Shown piece after piece: positions 8,004 to 17,261 of a DNA stretch of 64,000 nucleotides. The first letter of the stretch is position 1. Each line of letters opens with the position of its first letter. Origin of the DNA: CALKCV01 sp964609515. GTDB taxonomy: Bacteria; Cyanobacteriota; Cyanobacteriia; Cyanobacteriales; Microcoleaceae. The notes under the pieces were generated by a model that was given only the letters and a program-made list of their open reading frames with translations, made no database searches and was not told the origin of the DNA. The DNA is taken from assembly GCA_964609515.1 (NCBI GenBank), contig CAZSTZ010000003.1:1-64000 (forward strand), in the 5' to 3' direction. A program made the translations under genes and the position numbers.

Positions 8004-8744
8004 ATGAAAACTTTGCCTTTGACAACACAGAATAGAGTGTTGCTGCTAGGGCCTTGTGCGGCGAGGAATTTATCCTCGTTGCAGCAACTTTTAGAGATTT
8101 GTCATGCTTTATGGCAAGATGTTTTTGAGTGCAATACTAATCGCTTTTTGGCAGAATATCCTAACTATTTGCAACAGATAGCAGATTTGATTCCCCGGTA
8201 CGATAAACCTATCCCCGGAACTGGATTTAATCTTCAAGAGCTATCTGAAGACCAAGTAGTTAGGTTTTTCTTTATTGATTCTCCTGATATTCCAGACACA
8301 GAATCGATCGCTCAATTACTACAATCAAATTTGTCGCAAGATATCCGCTTGGTTGCTCCTCAAATTGTGGAGTTGCACCAGGCAGAATATGAATCCACAG
8401 AAGCAGAAATAAAAATGCCGTCATGGGGCGATGACATTAGTGACTGGACTCCACCGGTGGAATCTTGTGGAGATAGTCGAATTGATACGATCGCTGCTCT
8501 TGTTTCTGCTTTTAAGATTCACGGGGGGTTAAAGATTTGGGAGTCTTTCGATCGAGAATCTATTTCCCTTCTGATCCAACAATATAACGAGCATCAGACA
8601 TTGCCAGAAGATAGGCGTAACAAGTATGTTGCAAAAATGCAAGAAGAGTACAAACGAGAAAATGCTGATATTTATAAGAAGGCAATGGGATTAGATGCTG
8701 AAAGTATGAGCAAATGGTTTAAAAAAAATGTTTCGACAAACTGA
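8004..8744 (+). CDS. Putative tail assembly chaperone (246 aa)
   Basis: Starts one base after the tail-tube stop. The protein is acidic and helical, and its C-terminal part (HGGLKIWESFDRES, DIYKKAMGLDAESMSKWF) reads like a tail-assembly chaperone. It ends with a short overlap into the next gene, and a U3-A8 run (8718-8728) sits in the overlap, where a ribosome or polymerase could slip. In long-tailed phages this position is occupied by the G/GT chaperone pair made by frameshifting. Assignment from synteny. Confidence 0.45.
   Translation: MKTLPLTTQNRVLLLGPCAARNLSSLQQLLEICHALWQDVFECNTNRFLAEYPNYLQQIADLIPRYDKPIPGTGFNLQELSEDQVVRFFFIDSPDIPDTESIAQLLQSNLSQDIRLVAPQIVELHQAEYESTEAEIKMPSWGDDISDWTPPVESCGDSRIDTIAALVSAFKIHGGLKIWESFDRESISLLIQQYNEHQTLPEDRRNKYVAKMQEEYKRENADIYKKAMGLDAESMSKWFKKNVSTN
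8718..8728 (+). other. Possible recoding site (TTT followed by eight A)
   Basis: The run lies 16 bases before the upstream stop. The downstream 119-residue frame is open back to 8710, so a +1 or -2 shift here would fuse it to the chaperone-like gene. Mu-type tail chaperones are known to use -2 shifts. The downstream gene also has its own ATG inside the run, so recoding is not required. Confidence 0.35.
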
Positions 8745-9087
8745 TAATGTAGCGATCGCTCCTGCGGTAACATCTGAATACAACAAAATAGGCACTTCCA
8801 AACCATTCAATAATCCGGTTAATGGTTTTGTGTTTATTGCCAGAAATGACCAGGATAAATATGGTCTGGTTGCCGCTACTGCTGAATTGCCGATTAGAGA
8901 AAAAATCAAATCTGCTGTAGTAGGAGATGAGGGGGATGGAGTTTATAGCTTCCAGACCACTTCCGCATTTGATGGGACTGAATCTTTGAGGATAGCTGGT
9001 AGAATTTTTACGTTTGCTGTTAATATTAATGAATTGCAGTCTGGGGAATTTTACTGCGATCGCGATACTGTTTATTTTAAGGTTTAA
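8728..9087 (+). CDS. Hypothetical protein overlapping the chaperone-like gene (119 aa)
   Basis: Overlaps the preceding gene by 17 bases. The product is beta-rich (VNGFVFIARND, GEFYCDRDTVYFKV) with no known motif. It may be translated alone from the ATG at 8728 or as a C-terminal extension of the upstream product through slippage. Context suggests tail assembly. Confidence 0.55.
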   Translation: MFRQTDNVAIAPAVTSEYNKIGTSKPFNNPVNGFVFIARNDQDKYGLVAATAELPIREKIKSAVVGDEGDGVYSFQTTSAFDGTESLRIAGRIFTFAVNINELQSGEFYCDRDTVYFKV

Positions 9088-9089
9088 TT

Positions 9090-12000
9090 ATGTTAGTTCT
9101 AAGAGAAGACGCGCAAAAGATAATAACTGAATCTCAAATCAAAAGGATGACAGAGTTACTGCTTTCCTCTAAGGATTTTTACGATGAAGATGTCAAAATT
9201 TTGGAATTTGCGATTAATGATAATGGTTCTATGTCAGGAAACTTTAAAGACTTGGACAATAACCGGGTTTTTGAGTTTGCTATAAATGGTCAAGATATTA
9301 GCTATAAACCTAGAATTAAAGGGCGTAGAGATTCTAGTAATTGGGACGACAATCGACTTTTGCTTCAATGGGAGGTTGAGTCTAAAATTTATCTTAAGCG
9401 GTTTCCAGAATCGCGGTTTGATGCTCGTAAAAAGCGGGGCAAGGTAAAGAAGAAGCCAAAGTGTTCTGGTATTAGTTATAACTGCGGCAAACGGTGTTTG
9501 GGAGTTGATTTGAACTGCCGGGTTAGCCAACGGAATAATAAAAGCAAACAGCGTTTAGAAAACCTTCAAGAGCTAGCTAAAAAGCATAAAGCTGGTGAGG
9601 TAGGGCCGTTTTATGCTAACAGCGGGAAAAAGGCTAAAGAAGTTGAGGAGATGAGGAAGTCTGCTTATGAAGAGTCTATTAAGCGCAGGGAAACGGCAAG
9701 GGCTAAACGGAGGAGCAAGAAAGAGTCTGAAAATATTCAGCGTGGTAAAGAATCGGTAAAGAAGCGGAAGGCAGAAAAGGATAAAGGTAGCGATCGCGAT
9801 CTATCTGAAAATGCTAAACGGGGCAAGAAATTAGTCGAAAAGAAAAAGGTTGAAAAATCGGCTAATGCTGAACCGTCTTCGCAAAGTCAACTTGTAAAAA
9901 ATACTTCTTCAAAATCGTCATTATCAACATCTAAAATTAAATCTAAAAGAGTCAAAAATGGTTTCCCTATGGTGACAACCAATATGATTGAAAATGACGC
10001 TAGAGGAAGATTTTTTAGAAGGTGGGAAAGAGAACAGCCTAAAATCCCTGGCAAAAAAGGTGATTTTACTGTTTTGAATGAAGACGGTAAAAGAAAAGAA
10101 ATTTCTGGCGATAAATATGCCGATTTGCTTGGCGTTGCTAAAAATGAACAGTCAGACGAAAATCCAGAATTACCTTATCATGTATATTCTCTTAAAACTG
10201 GTGAAAAGGTAATGAGAAAATTCGGTGACGAAAAAGATGCTGGATATGCTGCATCTTTGTTAATCAACTCTGGGATTGATCTTAAAAAAGAGCAATTTAC
10301 GAATCGAGAAGAGGATGCTATAGTTGGCATTGCAAACGCTGTTAAAAATAAACAATATGATTTGTCGCTTGATGATGTTCGGCATGGAAGATTTCAGCAA
10401 GAAACTACCAAGGAAAGCAAAGAAGTCCAAAAGCAAAAGATAGAATCTAAACTGGCTGATACTAAAAAAAGGCTAGTATCTATTCGTGAAAAAGAACAAG
10501 ATGGTATCCCCCGTGGAGTTTGGGATGTAGAAGACAAGCATATTTTGGAATACGATTTACGATATTACGAAGAACAATCAGCTAAACTTAACAGCCAAAT
10601 TGTTGAACAAAGCGATCGCCCCACAGAGAAACTATCCCCCACTGCGCAAAAAGGTAAAGAAGCGGTTAAAGAATGGAAAAAATCTAATAAAAAAGAACTA
10701 ACTAATAAAAAGATATATCAAGAGCCTCCCAAGAAAACAATAGATGACCTTGAGAACAAACAGAAAGAAGGCGCAAGATACACTTCTAAAAATCCGTTTA
10801 CACAAAAAGACAGCACGGAACTTCAACGCAGCAAAGATGGTTTTTCTTTTAATCCAAAAAATTCAGAATCTAAGTTGTGGAATACGTTAGAGAAGTTGGG
10901 AAATGATGAATGGCGAAAAGATTTTGATAACGCCCCTAACGTGCCGCTAAAAAATGGATATGTTAAAAATAAAGGGTCTAATACAGGTGGGGGACCTGGT
11001 AAGTTGGGCAGAAAATTAAATATTGCAAATACCAATCCAGAACGTTGGAAAGGAGGTGGAGGATATAGAATTGTAGATGCAAATACTCACTATGACCTTG
11101 ATTTTAAAAGCAAGAAGTTATCTGATTTAAAACCAATATTAAACTATCTTGAGTCTTTGGATATTGACTTTGATAATCCAGAAAGATTAGCTTTTGGAAA
11201 CCGCAATTTAGAAGGGGAAATTTTAAGAAAATTAGCAGCCAATTTAGAAGCAGATGATTTAGAGAGAAAAAAACAAAGCGATCGCTCCATAGAAACATTG
11301 TCTCCCACTGCGCAAAAAGGTAAAAAAGCGGTTGAAGAATGGAAAAAATCTAAAAAAAAAGAGATAACTAAAGGTGGAGAATATCAAGAACCAGCGACAT
11401 CTGTAACAATTAAAAATCAAAGCGATTCTAAATATATTGCAGACATCAAAGTATTAAACCCTAAAAATGAGAAAATATTTAAACCTGCCGCATTTGAAGA
11501 CCCAAACGACCCCAGATATACTCCCAAGCTAACCAGCAAGGAAATTAAAGACTTAAAAATCAAACTCTCAGAGGAAAAACAAGGGCTGACAGGAGGAGAA
11601 CTTGCCAGGGTTAAATCTCATCGTACTTTGGGGGCAAATGGTGATTATATCAAGGCAAAAGGTGTCTCAAATCCTAAATTGCTGTTTAGTTCGGTAGATG
11701 AAAAGGAAAAAGCGATCGCGGACTACCAGAATAATCTCGACAAAACCATCAGAGAGAAGACAGGTAAGCCATTCGATGAGAACTCCGACAACCACAATTA
11801 TTGGCGGTATATAGCGCAGATAACCCGTGATGAGCAGATAAAGACTTTTGAGGATGATTCTAATGATGTTGCGATAGAAGCCAGTCCCATCACGGTTAAG
11901 GCAGCAAAAAAACTGGTTGGCAGAAAAGATAACATGGTAGAAAGGGGTGGAAATGAACAGTTAAGCGTAAGTGGATGGAATGAATTTAATAAGATTGTGG

Positions 12001-13868
12001 CTAAAGACAACAATCTACCCACACCTTTGAAGCAAGAGTTGATAAATAATGCCAAGGAAGGAAAGGTTACTAATGCCCAAGGAAAGGCTGAGTACATTGC
12101 AGATATCAAATCTCTTGATAAGGATGAACAGAAACAGTTTGAACCCCACCCTTATTTTGACAATCCAGACGACCCCAGATATACTCCCAAGCTAACCCGC
12201 AAGGAAATTGACAACCTAAATATCTCAGTCTTAGATGCAAAAGAAGGCATAGATAGTACCGAGTTTGCTCATGTAAAAGTCGATCGCACGCTAGGAGGAA
12301 ATGGCGATTATAGTTATGCGTCCAGCAGAAATGCTGTCCAAAATCCTAAGTTACTATTCAGTTCGGTAGATGAGAAGGAAAAAGCGATCGCGGATTACCA
12401 GAATAATCTCGACAAAACCATCAGAGAGAAGACAGGTAAGCCGTTTGATGAGAGCTCCAATAACCGAGATTATTGGCGGTACATGGCGCAGATAGCACGG
12501 GACGAACAGATAAAGACTTTTGAGAATGAGTCTGTCAGTGTTGCCAAAGAAGCTAATCCTTACATGATTAAAGCAGCAGAAAAGCTGGTTGGCAATGAAT
12601 ACAACATGAGAGAATTTAAAGGCAAAAAAGAGCTAACCGAACGTGGATGGAAAGAGTTTTACGAGATTGTTCAAAAAGACCAGAATTTACCCAAACCCTT
12701 GAAGCAAGAGTTGATAAATAACGCTACAGGAGGAAAGAGAGGTGGTGTCCAATCAGGAGAGGTAGAAAACCGTTTAACAAACAAAACTAAAACTTCTGAG
12801 AAATTAGAAAAGTTGGCATTAAACCGAATTGAAAAAACAGAAAGTCAGTTAGAGGAAATAGCCGATCGCAAGCAAAACACTTCTCGCCGCGCTAACAAGG
12901 CTGACTATGCTAGAGAAAAGGTTACTAGGACTAAAACTAATGCTGAAACCTTGGTTAAGCTTGCTAGAGCAAACAAGGAAAATCGACTTTCCTCCGGGTT
13001 AAAAAATGTTTCCCAACTCAAACAGTTAGAGGTAGTTGAGGAATTAGACCAGACTTTTGACAGTAATTTTACTTCAATTCATAATAGGTTAGAAGATGCT
13101 TTTGATGATACTGAGAAAAAGCAGGTTTTGAGTCAAATAGAAGTTAAAGATGTAAACGATTTGATTGGTGTTCTTAAGGAATATCGGCAGTACAAAAAAG
13201 ATGCTCCAACTATGAGCAAAGTTGAAAGTATGGAGAGGGAACTAATAGGCAATAAGAATGCTGGTATTGACTATTTCCCCACTCCCCCCAAAGTGGCAAA
13301 TAGAGTAGTAGAAAAAGCTGATATTAAACCGGGAATGACAGTATTAGAACCTAGCGCGGGAAACGGGGCGATCGCTGATGCAGTCCGACAATCTACTCCC
13401 TCTGCCAGGATTGCTACCAATGAGATTAGCGGTCAGCTTGTGGACATCTTGGAAGCAAAAGGATATAGCAACACTCAAAAAGACTTTTTGTCAATGCCTA
13501 CAGGCCAAAAGTACGATCGCATTGTAATGAATCCACCGTTTGGAAAAGGTACTGCCGGCACAGACCAAGCACATATCCGCCACGCTTATGAGATGCTTTC
13601 TCCTAATGGCCGTTTGGTTGCTGTTGCTTCTGAGGGGAGTTTTTCTCGGAGCGATCGCAATGCCCGAGACTTTCAGCAGTGGGTTGAGAGCATAGGTGGT
13701 GAGGTTGAAAAAGTGGAACCGGGAGCGTTTAAGTCTTCCATCAATCCCACTGGCACGGCAACCCGGATCGTGACTATTAATAAGGGCGATCGCCGCGACT
13801 CAGAAAATATCCGCCACGGTAAAATATTGGTTAAGGCATATCAAATGCAGAAAATGTTGAGAAGTTGA
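9090..13868 (+). CDS. Large polyvalent-type protein with cysteine motif, two long repeats and C-terminal adenine methyltransferase domain (1592 aa)
   Basis: Residues about 125-143 hold C125, C132, C136 and C143 (pattern C-x6-CGKRC-x6-CR), probably metal binding. Lysine-rich linkers then repeat a motif like SENAKRGKKLVEKKK or LSPTAQKGKEAVKEWKKS at least five times. Two ~220-residue modules (about 781-1000 and 1001-1215) are near copies, each with DPRYTPKLT and FSSVDEKEKAIADYQNN. The C-terminus (about 1395-1580) is a SAM-dependent adenine methyltransferase: motif I LEPSAGNGAIAD (~1421) and motif IV NPPF (~1480). Such chains match the 'polyvalent proteins' of phages and conjugative elements, thought to be delivered with the DNA and to protect it. 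AAGG precedes the start. Last gene of the plus-strand structural run. Confidence 0.8.
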   Translation: MLVLREDAQKIITESQIKRMTELLLSSKDFYDEDVKILEFAINDNGSMSGNFKDLDNNRVFEFAINGQDISYKPRIKGRRDSSNWDDNRLLLQWEVESKIYLKRFPESRFDARKKRGKVKKKPKCSGISYNCGKRCLGVDLNCRVSQRNNKSKQRLENLQELAKKHKAGEVGPFYANSGKKAKEVEEMRKSAYEESIKRRETARAKRRSKKESENIQRGKESVKKRKAEKDKGSDRDLSENAKRGKKLVEKKKVEKSANAEPSSQSQLVKNTSSKSSLSTSKIKSKRVKNGFPMVTTNMIENDARGRFFRRWEREQPKIPGKKGDFTVLNEDGKRKEISGDKYADLLGVAKNEQSDENPELPYHVYSLKTGEKVMRKFGDEKDAGYAASLLINSGIDLKKEQFTNREEDAIVGIANAVKNKQYDLSLDDVRHGRFQQETTKESKEVQKQKIESKLADTKKRLVSIREKEQDGIPRGVWDVEDKHILEYDLRYYEEQSAKLNSQIVEQSDRPTEKLSPTAQKGKEAVKEWKKSNKKELTNKKIYQEPPKKTIDDLENKQKEGARYTSKNPFTQKDSTELQRSKDGFSFNPKNSESKLWNTLEKLGNDEWRKDFDNAPNVPLKNGYVKNKGSNTGGGPGKLGRKLNIANTNPERWKGGGGYRIVDANTHYDLDFKSKKLSDLKPILNYLESLDIDFDNPERLAFGNRNLEGEILRKLAANLEADDLERKKQSDRSIETLSPTAQKGKKAVEEWKKSKKKEITKGGEYQEPATSVTIKNQSDSKYIADIKVLNPKNEKIFKPAAFEDPNDPRYTPKLTSKEIKDLKIKLSEEKQGLTGGELARVKSHRTLGANGDYIKAKGVSNPKLLFSSVDEKEKAIADYQNNLDKTIREKTGKPFDENSDNHNYWRYIAQITRDEQIKTFEDDSNDVAIEASPITVKAAKKLVGRKDNMVERGGNEQLSVSGWNEFNKIVAKDNNLPTPLKQELINNAKEGKVTNAQGKAEYIADIKSLDKDEQKQFEPHPYFDNPDDPRYTPKLTRKEIDNLNISVLDAKEGIDSTEFAHVKVDRTLGGNGDYSYASSRNAVQNPKLLFSSVDEKEKAIADYQNNLDKTIREKTGKPFDESSNNRDYWRYMAQIARDEQIKTFENESVSVAKEANPYMIKAAEKLVGNEYNMREFKGKKELTERGWKEFYEIVQKDQNLPKPLKQELINNATGGKRGGVQSGEVENRLTNKTKTSEKLEKLALNRIEKTESQLEEIADRKQNTSRRANKADYAREKVTRTKTNAETLVKLARANKENRLSSGLKNVSQLKQLEVVEELDQTFDSNFTSIHNRLEDAFDDTEKKQVLSQIEVKDVNDLIGVLKEYRQYKKDAPTMSKVESMERELIGNKNAGIDYFPTPPKVANRVVEKADIKPGMTVLEPSAGNGAIADAVRQSTPSARIATNEISGQLVDILEAKGYSNTQKDFLSMPTGQKYDRIVMNPPFGKGTAGTDQAHIRHAYEMLSPNGRLVAVASEGSFSRSDRNARDFQQWVESIGGEVEKVEPGAFKSSINPTGTATRIVTINKGDRRDSENIRHGKILVKAYQMQKMLRS

Positions 13869-14072
13869 TAACCAAGATGTGACTTATCGACAATTTTAAA
13901 AACCCCATTTGCCAATATCAAACCCATATTCTTTCTGATGGTAAATGGTTCGATTTTTGCTGCCGCATTAGGGTGGTGGGGTGTTTTTGTGTATCCCGTG
14001 GATGCTTCTAAAGCGATCGCGTGTCTGCGGGGAACCCACATCCACTGGCTGCTAATATTTGATTGCGCTTTT

Positions 14073-14465
14073 TTAGTCTAATGTAGAACCTTGAAACTTT
14101 ATTTCATCTAGTAGCGAAGACAATTTTCTATATACTTTTTTCCCACTGCCTGATGTAGGGATTTGCAGTTGCAGTTGCGGATATTGGTTTAAGGCATCGA
14201 CAACTTTTTTCAATACCTCGATTTGGTATTGGAGGTCGTTGACACTAACTTTAAATTTGGCTTTTGTTTTGTACCGACGAATTTCGGTAATTGTTGATTT
14301 TGTCAAAGGGTTCGTCCAAGTTATCCACTGAGAGATTTTTACCGTGGAAGTCTTTATGTCCCCGTCAAAAATTCGGCGATCGGTTATGAATAAATCATAA
14401 GTCCCCCTTGGTTTTGGATTTTTGTTTACTTCCTCAAAATCTGGCAGCATTTTTGCAATTTCCAT
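14073..14465 (-). CDS. Hypothetical protein (130 aa)
   Basis: Mixed alpha/beta protein of which I recognise nothing (TYDLFITDRRIFDGDIKT, ITEIRRYKTKAKF, then a helical C-terminus). No strong ribosome-binding site precedes the ATG. It follows the small RHH gene and repeats on the minus strand and runs convergent to the 1592-residue gene. Confidence 0.5.
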   Translation of the reverse strand: MEIAKMLPDFEEVNKNPKPRGTYDLFITDRRIFDGDIKTSTVKISQWITWTNPLTKSTITEIRRYKTKAKFKVSVNDLQYQIEVLKKVVDALNQYPQLQLQIPTSGSGKKVYRKLSSLLDEIKFQGSTLD

Positions 14466-14502
14466 TTTTTTGTTAGTGCTAGTTGTTGTTTTGATGGCAC
14501 CC

Positions 14503-14600
14503 TACTGTTGACAGGGTTGGCGGTGCAAGCTTTACTGTTGACATCTTAATGGTGCGCACCGCGCACCCTACTAACTGTTGGCATCTACTAACTGTTGACA
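14503..14600. repeat. Four short direct repeats containing (A)CTGTTGACA
   Basis: TACTGTTGACA occurs at 14503-14513 and 14533-14543. CTACTAACTGTTGGCA (14568-14583) and CTACTAACTGTTGACA (14585-14600) form a 17-bp tandem pair. A palindrome GGTGCGCACC lies between them (14551-14560). The block fills the gap between two minus-strand genes and could be a protein-binding array or iteron-like site. Confidence 0.5.
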
Positions 14601-14626
14601 CCATTGGGGGCTATTTTACGGCAGAC

Positions 14627-14752
14627 TTAACTGCCTTTTTCGCGTTTCACCATCTCAAGTAATGCCTGCCGGGCATTGTCTGTCCAATTGGGGATGGCCC
14701 GAATTTCTTCGAGCAACTCGGCAGAAATTCTTAACAAAAATTGGCCCGTCAT
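14627..14752 (-). CDS. Small ribbon-helix-helix-like DNA-binding protein (41 aa)
   Basis: An ORF of 42 codons: MTGQFLLRISAELLEEIRAI, then PNWTDNARQALLEM and VKREKGS. The pattern of one strand (FLLRIS) followed by two helices with a turn (NWTDNARQALLE) is typical of minimal Arc/CopG-type repressors. It lies 65 bases after the 308-residue gene on the same strand and just upstream of the repeat block at 14503-14600, which it might bind (inference). The open frame extends upstream without another ATG. Confidence 0.55.
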   Translation of the reverse strand: MTGQFLLRISAELLEEIRAIPNWTDNARQALLEMVKREKGS

Positions 14753-14817
14753 TCGTTTTTCGCTTTTTTGGGGCTGCCTATAATGATACCCGCAAATATG
14801 CTTGAGGTAAGTCGATT

Positions 14818-15744
14818 TTAATCTGTTTCAGAGATTGTCTGTTGATTTCCTGGGGGAGGTTGTGGAGCGATCGCTTTCCTCCTCAAAACATCTGGCAACT
14901 CAGTTTTAGGAGGCTTAACCTCTTCCACCACCTTAAACCCACCACCGCGAGTTAGTTTGCACGCCAAATCCACAAAATACAGGGATGGTTTGTCCTCTCC
15001 TTTCTTCCACGGGGGAACTGAAGGTTTATCCCAATTAACTCTATGAGTTTTGGGTTTTAGAGATTTAATTAGCTTGTTTTCGTCATCTATCTTGCGCAGT
15101 TTTTTGCGAGATTTAGGGTTTCGAGGAATAGTAACTTTTCCCGGCCTGGCAGAATTGTAGAGACCTCGCATTTTAAATTTGTTGGTTTTTGCATTATCTG
15201 GAGTAATTTCTGCAAATCCCCAAAGCGATAAAATCTGACATCTTCCCCCAAAAGAAATCGGGTGAACTTTTAATAAAAGTTTGGTTGGAAAAGTCTGTTC
15301 TAAAAACGATTCCCAAACTTTACCGTGGTGGGTTTGAGGAAAGACTGGATAATTATCGCCATTAACAGAAGCGGTAATATCATCTCCTTCTCTTGAGACC
15401 TTGCAGACAATCTCTCCCACCGCCTGATAATAATCCTTTTTAGACTTATTAGGCTTTGCTGGTTTCTTAGGCTTTTTGGGCTGAGGCTGAGATTGCTTTG
15501 CCTTTTTACGCTTTTTCTTCTTGCGCTTTTTACCAGGGTTTAGTTGAGGACGATTAAACCCTTTAGGTTTTTTTTCCGTTAATTCCGTGGCGGACCCGAG
15601 TATCTCATTCTGTTTCACCAGCATTGCATTGCGAACATCCTCTAATGGTTTGCGGATAGAAGGTTTTGCATTCTTCATCCCTTCCAAAATATCGTTTAGT
15701 TGCTCAATCCTTTTTTGTATTTTTTGTATGCTTAATTCGGGCAT
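14818..15744 (-). CDS. Hypothetical basic protein with N-terminal coiled coil (308 aa)
   Basis: Residues 1-50 are predicted coiled coil. Residues about 65-105 are extremely basic (a KKRKKKKRKK block, PKKPKKPAKP). Residues 105-210 look like a compact beta domain (VGEIVCKVSREGDDITASV, FGGRCQILSLWGFAEI), possibly an OB-like fold. A second basic segment and a proline-rich tail follow. Likely nucleic-acid associated, function unknown. It is divergent from the phosphoesterase gene, sharing a gap of about 40 bp. Confidence 0.6.
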   Translation of the reverse strand: MPELSIQKIQKRIEQLNDILEGMKNAKPSIRKPLEDVRNAMLVKQNEILGSATELTEKKPKGFNRPQLNPGKKRKKKKRKKAKQSQPQPKKPKKPAKPNKSKKDYYQAVGEIVCKVSREGDDITASVNGDNYPVFPQTHHGKVWESFLEQTFPTKLLLKVHPISFGGRCQILSLWGFAEITPDNAKTNKFKMRGLYNSARPGKVTIPRNPKSRKKLRKIDDENKLIKSLKPKTHRVNWDKPSVPPWKKGEDKPSLYFVDLACKLTRGGGFKVVEEVKPPKTELPDVLRRKAIAPQPPPGNQQTISETD

Positions 15745-15787
15745 TTTCTGTTAATATTTGTTTAGTAAAAGCAACACAGATTTTGTC

Positions 15788-16810
15788 ATGTATGTAGTAA
15801 TTTATCATAAGATGTCACGTCGCGCTAATTGTCCCGATGGTTTTGCAGCAGCGTGGGTTGTTTGGCGGCGACTACAGAAAGATGCACGGCGCTGCCTGAG
15901 AAATGCCGAGAATTACGACAAACAAGCGATCGCCGAACCAGAAAACGCCCATGTTTGCCGCCAAAGTGCTAAAGCATTAAGAGAAATGGCAGCAAAACTG
16001 GCAAATCCTCAATTATGGGGTTGCACTTACGAGGATAAACCACCCGAGATAGCACCTGGCAGCGAGGTCATTATTGTTGATTTCAGCTTCCCTTTGACCA
16101 CCTTACAGCAATGGGCAAAGTTGCCTCGAACTACTGTCAAAGTCATCGACCACCACGTTACCTCTATGAATGATTTGGCAAGCTTTAGCAACGCAATTTT
16201 CGATGTCAAGGAATGCGGGGCAACATTAGCATGGAAACACTTTTTCCCAAATGAACCGATGCCGGCATTTTTAGAGTTTGTACGCGATCGCGACCTGTGG
16301 AGGAAAAATGCCGATTCTCCCTGGTGGGGATTTTCTCTCCCAGAGACAGCATATTTTCACGAAGCAATGGGAAAAATGGGCCGCGATTTTGATTTGTTTG
16401 ACAAATTAGCAGAGATGGACTTGGGCCAATTAAGAGAGTTTTTATTACCCAAAGGGAAAGATTTGGTCGATAAGAAAATTGCTATGGCCGAACAAATCAC
16501 CAAGACTCGGGCCAAACTCAAAAAATTCTACGATTATGAGCCGGTGGCCGTAGTCCGGTTAGAAAATCCCGCAGAAGAAAGAATCCACTCAGATGTGGGG
16601 GCGTGTATGCTCCACCATTTTCCAGAGGCTAAGTTTGCCGCCATTTTTTCCAGCCAAGGTAAATGCTCTTTGAGAAGTTTGGCAGTGGGCAATAATTTTG
16701 ATGTGGAGGCGATCGCTAAACGTTATGGAGGTGGGGGGCATCGCAACGCTGCCGGGTTTGTGCCGCAAGTTAGCGGATTTTCTTTAAATTTAGCGACACT
16801 CAAGAGGTAA
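15788..16810 (+). CDS. DHH/DHHA1-family phosphoesterase (340 aa)
   Basis: The family hydrolyses phosphodiesters with two metal ions (oligoribonucleotides, cyclic dinucleotides, pAp). Motifs appear in order: H7 and D17 in YHKM...CPDGFAAAW (motif I, variant), D98 in VIIVDFS (II), D121-H122-H123 in VIDHHV (III), D in FVRDRDLW (IV), and YGGGGHRNAAGF (~313-324, DHHA1). All main metal and substrate positions are present, so it is probably active. The frame opens at TTG 15758, but ATG 15788 places motif I at the N-terminus as is usual. The substrate is unknown; degradation of short RNA or of cyclic-nucleotide signals is plausible. Confidence 0.85.
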   Translation: MYVVIYHKMSRRANCPDGFAAAWVVWRRLQKDARRCLRNAENYDKQAIAEPENAHVCRQSAKALREMAAKLANPQLWGCTYEDKPPEIAPGSEVIIVDFSFPLTTLQQWAKLPRTTVKVIDHHVTSMNDLASFSNAIFDVKECGATLAWKHFFPNEPMPAFLEFVRDRDLWRKNADSPWWGFSLPETAYFHEAMGKMGRDFDLFDKLAEMDLGQLREFLLPKGKDLVDKKIAMAEQITKTRAKLKKFYDYEPVAVVRLENPAEERIHSDVGACMLHHFPEAKFAAIFSSQGKCSLRSLAVGNNFDVEAIAKRYGGGGHRNAAGFVPQVSGFSLNLATLKR

Positions 16811-16812
16811 GT

Positions 16813-16940
16813 TTGGCCAATATAAGTTTTTCTCATTAATTAAACTGCATTGTCTCCAGAATACTAATCGATTAGGGGTTGACACTCATGGGTATATGAG
16901 TCTAATGTGGGATTGTCAGAGAAAAGCAGAGGACAAAACA
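16813..16940 (+). repeat. 128-bp promoter-leader repeat, copy 1
   Basis: Nearly identical to 17580-17707 (same length, roughly five to seven substitutions). Each copy runs from TTGGCCAATATAAG through a sigma70-type promoter to the ribosome-binding site AGAGGACAAAACA, and each drives a different small gene (16941, 17708). The copies are 767 bp apart. Confidence 0.9.
16879..16908 (+). promoter_or_regulatory. Sigma70-type promoter with palindromic operator in the spacer, copy 1
   Basis: -35 TTGACA (16879-16884), 18-bp spacer, -10 TAATGT (16903-16908). Within the spacer, ACTCAT (16884-16889) and ATGAGT (16896-16901) form an inverted repeat with a 6-bp gap. A repressor bound there would block the polymerase. 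Confidence 0.75.
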
Positions 16941-17177
16941 ATGATTGTAGCATCAGGAAAATATTATCAAGTCCGGTTAGTGACTGTGCCGGGCAGTCGC
17001 CATGAAATAGACTTGTGTCATACAGCAGGAGATAAAACTTATCATTTTAGCGAACAACAAAAAGGTTTCAAAACTTTAGTTGACGTTGACAATGAAACTG
17101 TTGACAAAATAAGCGAAAAAGTGCTTGCTAACTATCATTATTACAGGAAAAACAGAGGAAAAAAGAATAACAATTAA
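16941..17177 (+). CDS. Hypothetical small protein (78 aa)
   Basis: The start at 16941 is set by AGAGGACAAAACA immediately upstream, part of the duplicated leader; the longer frame from 16896 would begin before the -10 element. The product (YYQVRLVTVPGSRHEIDLCH) is beta-rich then helical with a lysine/asparagine tail. No family recognised. Expression is probably controlled by the operator in the leader. Confidence 0.65.
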   Translation: MIVASGKYYQVRLVTVPGSRHEIDLCHTAGDKTYHFSEQQKGFKTLVDVDNETVDKISEKVLANYHYYRKNRGKKNNN

Positions 17178-17202
17178 TTTTACCTTTGAAACAAATCCAA
17201 TT

Positions 17203-17238
17203 AAACCGGAGGATTGCTAGAACCTCCGGTTTTTTATT
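17203..17238 (+). terminator. Rho-independent terminator
   Basis: AAACCGGAGG (17203-17212) pairs with CCTCCGGTTT (17223-17232), followed by TTTTATTTTT. It ends the transcript of the gene at 16941-17177. Confidence 0.9.
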
Positions 17239-17261
17239 TTTAGCGGTTGTTTTCCCAACAA

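Noticed and set aside
13841..14041. 66-codon minus-strand frame between two genes
   Set aside because: Overlaps the end of the 1592-residue gene, lacks a ribosome-binding site and any motif. The gap 13869-14072 otherwise shows only a weak GTGGATG/CATCCAC pairing.
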